Positions 5,726-6,656 of a stretch of DNA of 6,656 nucleotides are shown here, piece after piece. The notes under the pieces were generated by a model. It ran no database searches, was not told the DNA's origin, and saw only the letters and a list, made by a program, of their open reading frames with translations. Each line of letters starts with the position of its first letter. Position 1 is the first letter of the stretch. This DNA is from Nitrospinota bacterium. GTDB taxonomy: Bacteria > Nitrospinota > Nitrospinia > Nitrospinales > VA-1. A program made the position numbers and the translations under genes. Location of the stretch: assembly GCA_002731985.1 (NCBI GenBank), contig PCCT01000001.1, positions 1 through 6,656 on the forward strand, in the 5' to 3' direction.

Positions 5726-6331
5726 TTAGGGTGGTGTGGGGTTTGTGGGGAACGAGTGTGGGAAGTAAAACCGGGCGCAACGGAATGCCAGTTCCCGCGT
5801 CAACGCATGAATAAATGGTTCATCTCCTTTAACGGGACGAATATGAATGAAACGCATCCCAGCCGAACGCGCACCTCCATCGGTAAGAAAATTGTCGCCA
5901 ATCATACAGACGACATCGGGGTCATCCAACCCTAGAAAGTTTTTCATTGCCATTTCAAATCCGCGTCGGTCGGGTTTTGGTGGAACATTTTTCACAATTG
6001 AAATATTTTTGAATTGGTGAAACCTGTCTTCCGTAGCATTGGTGTAAATTGCGACCTTGAGTCCGCTACTCGCCAACTTATCAACATGCGCAACCACTTC
6101 ACTGGAATACTCACGCACATGATGAGGACCCAGAGTTCCATCAGCATCAATTAAGACGCCTTGAATACCATCTGCTTTTAACTGGTCAACAGGAACTTCA
6201 ATAAAGCGGCTAACAGCCATATAAGTTTCAAGTAATTTGGGCCGGAAGGGCAGTGATAGAAAACGCAGGACTTTGGCTAAAGTCAAACCTTCGCGCGAAA
6301 CTAGTTTAGTTCGTTGGGCAGGTTCAGGCAT
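5726..6331 (-). CDS. HAD-superfamily phosphatase, YqeG/Gep4 (subfamily IIIA) type
   Basis: Likely aspartate-dependent phosphohydrolase in the cytoplasm. Of 201 residues, FRPKLLETYM (29-38) matches the conserved N-terminal block of YqeG proteins. Motif I is LIDADGTL with Asp62 and Asp64, motif II is YTNA (Thr97, Asn98), motif III is Lys119 in PPKPDRRGF, and motif IV is IGDNFLTD with Asp146 and Asp151. GDxxxTD and the absence of a large cap domain point to the YqeG/Gep4 branch, whose yeast member Gep4 dephosphorylates phosphatidylglycerophosphate. A role in phosphatidylglycerol synthesis is thus possible but unproven; bacterial YqeG function is less settled. The usual DLDNTL reads DADGTL here. 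The C-terminus carries an aromatic and Pro-rich tail (FYFPHSFPTNPTPP) that I do not associate with the family. The ATG lacks a clear Shine-Dalgarno, and an in-frame stop about 50 bases upstream rules out a long extension. Confidence 0.85.
   Translation of the reverse strand: MPEPAQRTKLVSREGLTLAKVLRFLSLPFRPKLLETYMAVSRFIEVPVDQLKADGIQGVLIDADGTLGPHHVREYSSEVVAHVDKLASSGLKVAIYTNATEDRFHQFKNISIVKNVPPKPDRRGFEMAMKNFLGLDDPDVVCMIGDNFLTDGGARSAGMRFIHIRPVKGDEPFIHALTRELAFRCARFYFPHSFPTNPTPP
5729..5762 (+). other. G-rich tract, near G-quadruplex motif
   Basis: G tracts at 5729-5731, 5738-5741, 5747-5750 and 5760-5762 have loops of 6, 5 and 9 bases. The last loop exceeds the strict limit of seven, so this is a weak candidate. 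It is the complement of the proline codons at the C-terminus of the HAD gene. Confidence 0.35.
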
Positions 6332-6437
6332 TGGATATACAGAAAAGGTTTTAATTTGCTGCGCGGAAATGTAACCTGATTATCACCAGAGAGTAGGAGG
6401 ATATCAAATAAATTTTACTTTGTATGATCAAATATAG

Positions 6438-6656
6438 TTGGGGGTTTTAAGGGAAATTCAGATATGTGAAATAGTTGCAACTGGATTGGGTGATAAAGAG
6501 ATAAGTGAACAGCTTGGAATAAGAACTCATACGGTGAAACCCCAACTTAGAAGTATATATTCGAAGTTGAATATTAAAAACCGGTCAAACCTGATCGTGA
6601 GAACCCTGAAGCCTGACAAATCTGTAAATCCCTCTCCCGGGAATTACGTTATTTTG
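6438..6656 (+). pseudogene. LuxR/GerE-type HTH fragment, open at the window edge
   Basis: The frame contains a nearly whole LuxR-family DNA-binding domain: REIQICEIVATGLGDKEI (5-22 from the in-frame TTG), the turn QLGIRTHTVK, then LRSIYSKLNIKNRSNLIV. A TAG stop (6435-6437) lies directly before it, and nothing upstream resembles a receiver or ligand domain. No ATG is in frame, leaving only the TTG at 6438. The family's HTVKTHLR recognition helix reads HTVKPQLR here; a proline inside that helix should damage DNA binding. An ATG at 6424 is in another frame, and one added base in the G5 run (6440-6444) would join it to the domain. The frame is still open at the window end, after an apparently non-conserved tail. 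It is most likely a decayed regulator; a small GerE-like protein with a TTG start is the alternative. Confidence 0.6.

Overview
The window is bacterial chromosome of moderate GC, dominated by housekeeping genes. Its core is a four-gene minus-strand run: xerC (tyrosine recombinase), hslV (protease), hslU (unfoldase) and argB (acetylglutamate kinase). xerC-hslV-hslU is a widespread bacterial linkage, and an argB continuation is familiar from Geobacter-type former Deltaproteobacteria and related phyla. I lean towards a Gram-negative lineage of that kind (Desulfobacterota or Nitrospinota-like). This rests on gene order and general recall of protein style, so it is inference.

Layout. Positions 1-209 hold no gene but contain a plausible intrinsic terminator for the minus-strand operon. 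Positions 210-4043 hold the operon, with gaps of 43, 3 and 8 bases between genes. A good sigma70-type promoter (TTGACT, 17 bases, TATATT) sits just upstream of xerC, which starts with TTG behind a strong Shine-Dalgarno. A 250-base divergent intergenic region (4044-4293) follows. Next is a plus-strand gene for a 181-residue helical protein with one C-terminal membrane anchor (4294-4839). It converges, with a 7-base gap, on a two-gene minus-strand unit: a 166-residue acidic soluble protein (5067-5567) and a 70-residue Pro-rich, two-helix membrane protein (4847-5059). A 158-base intergenic region with two palindromes separates these from a minus-strand HAD phosphatase of the YqeG/Gep4 type (5726-6331). 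The window ends in a LuxR/GerE-type DNA-binding domain on the plus strand that lacks a proper start and carries a proline in its recognition helix, so it is probably a remnant.

How the genes fit. HslV and HslU form one ATP-dependent protease; XerC acts in chromosome dimer resolution; ArgB is the second, arginine-feedback-controlled step of arginine synthesis. They are co-transcribed but not one pathway. The three small genes at 4294-5567 are unrecognised and are the least explained part of the window. I found no CRISPR array, insertion sequence, tRNA or rRNA, and no convincing new multi-gene system; the leads given are modest.
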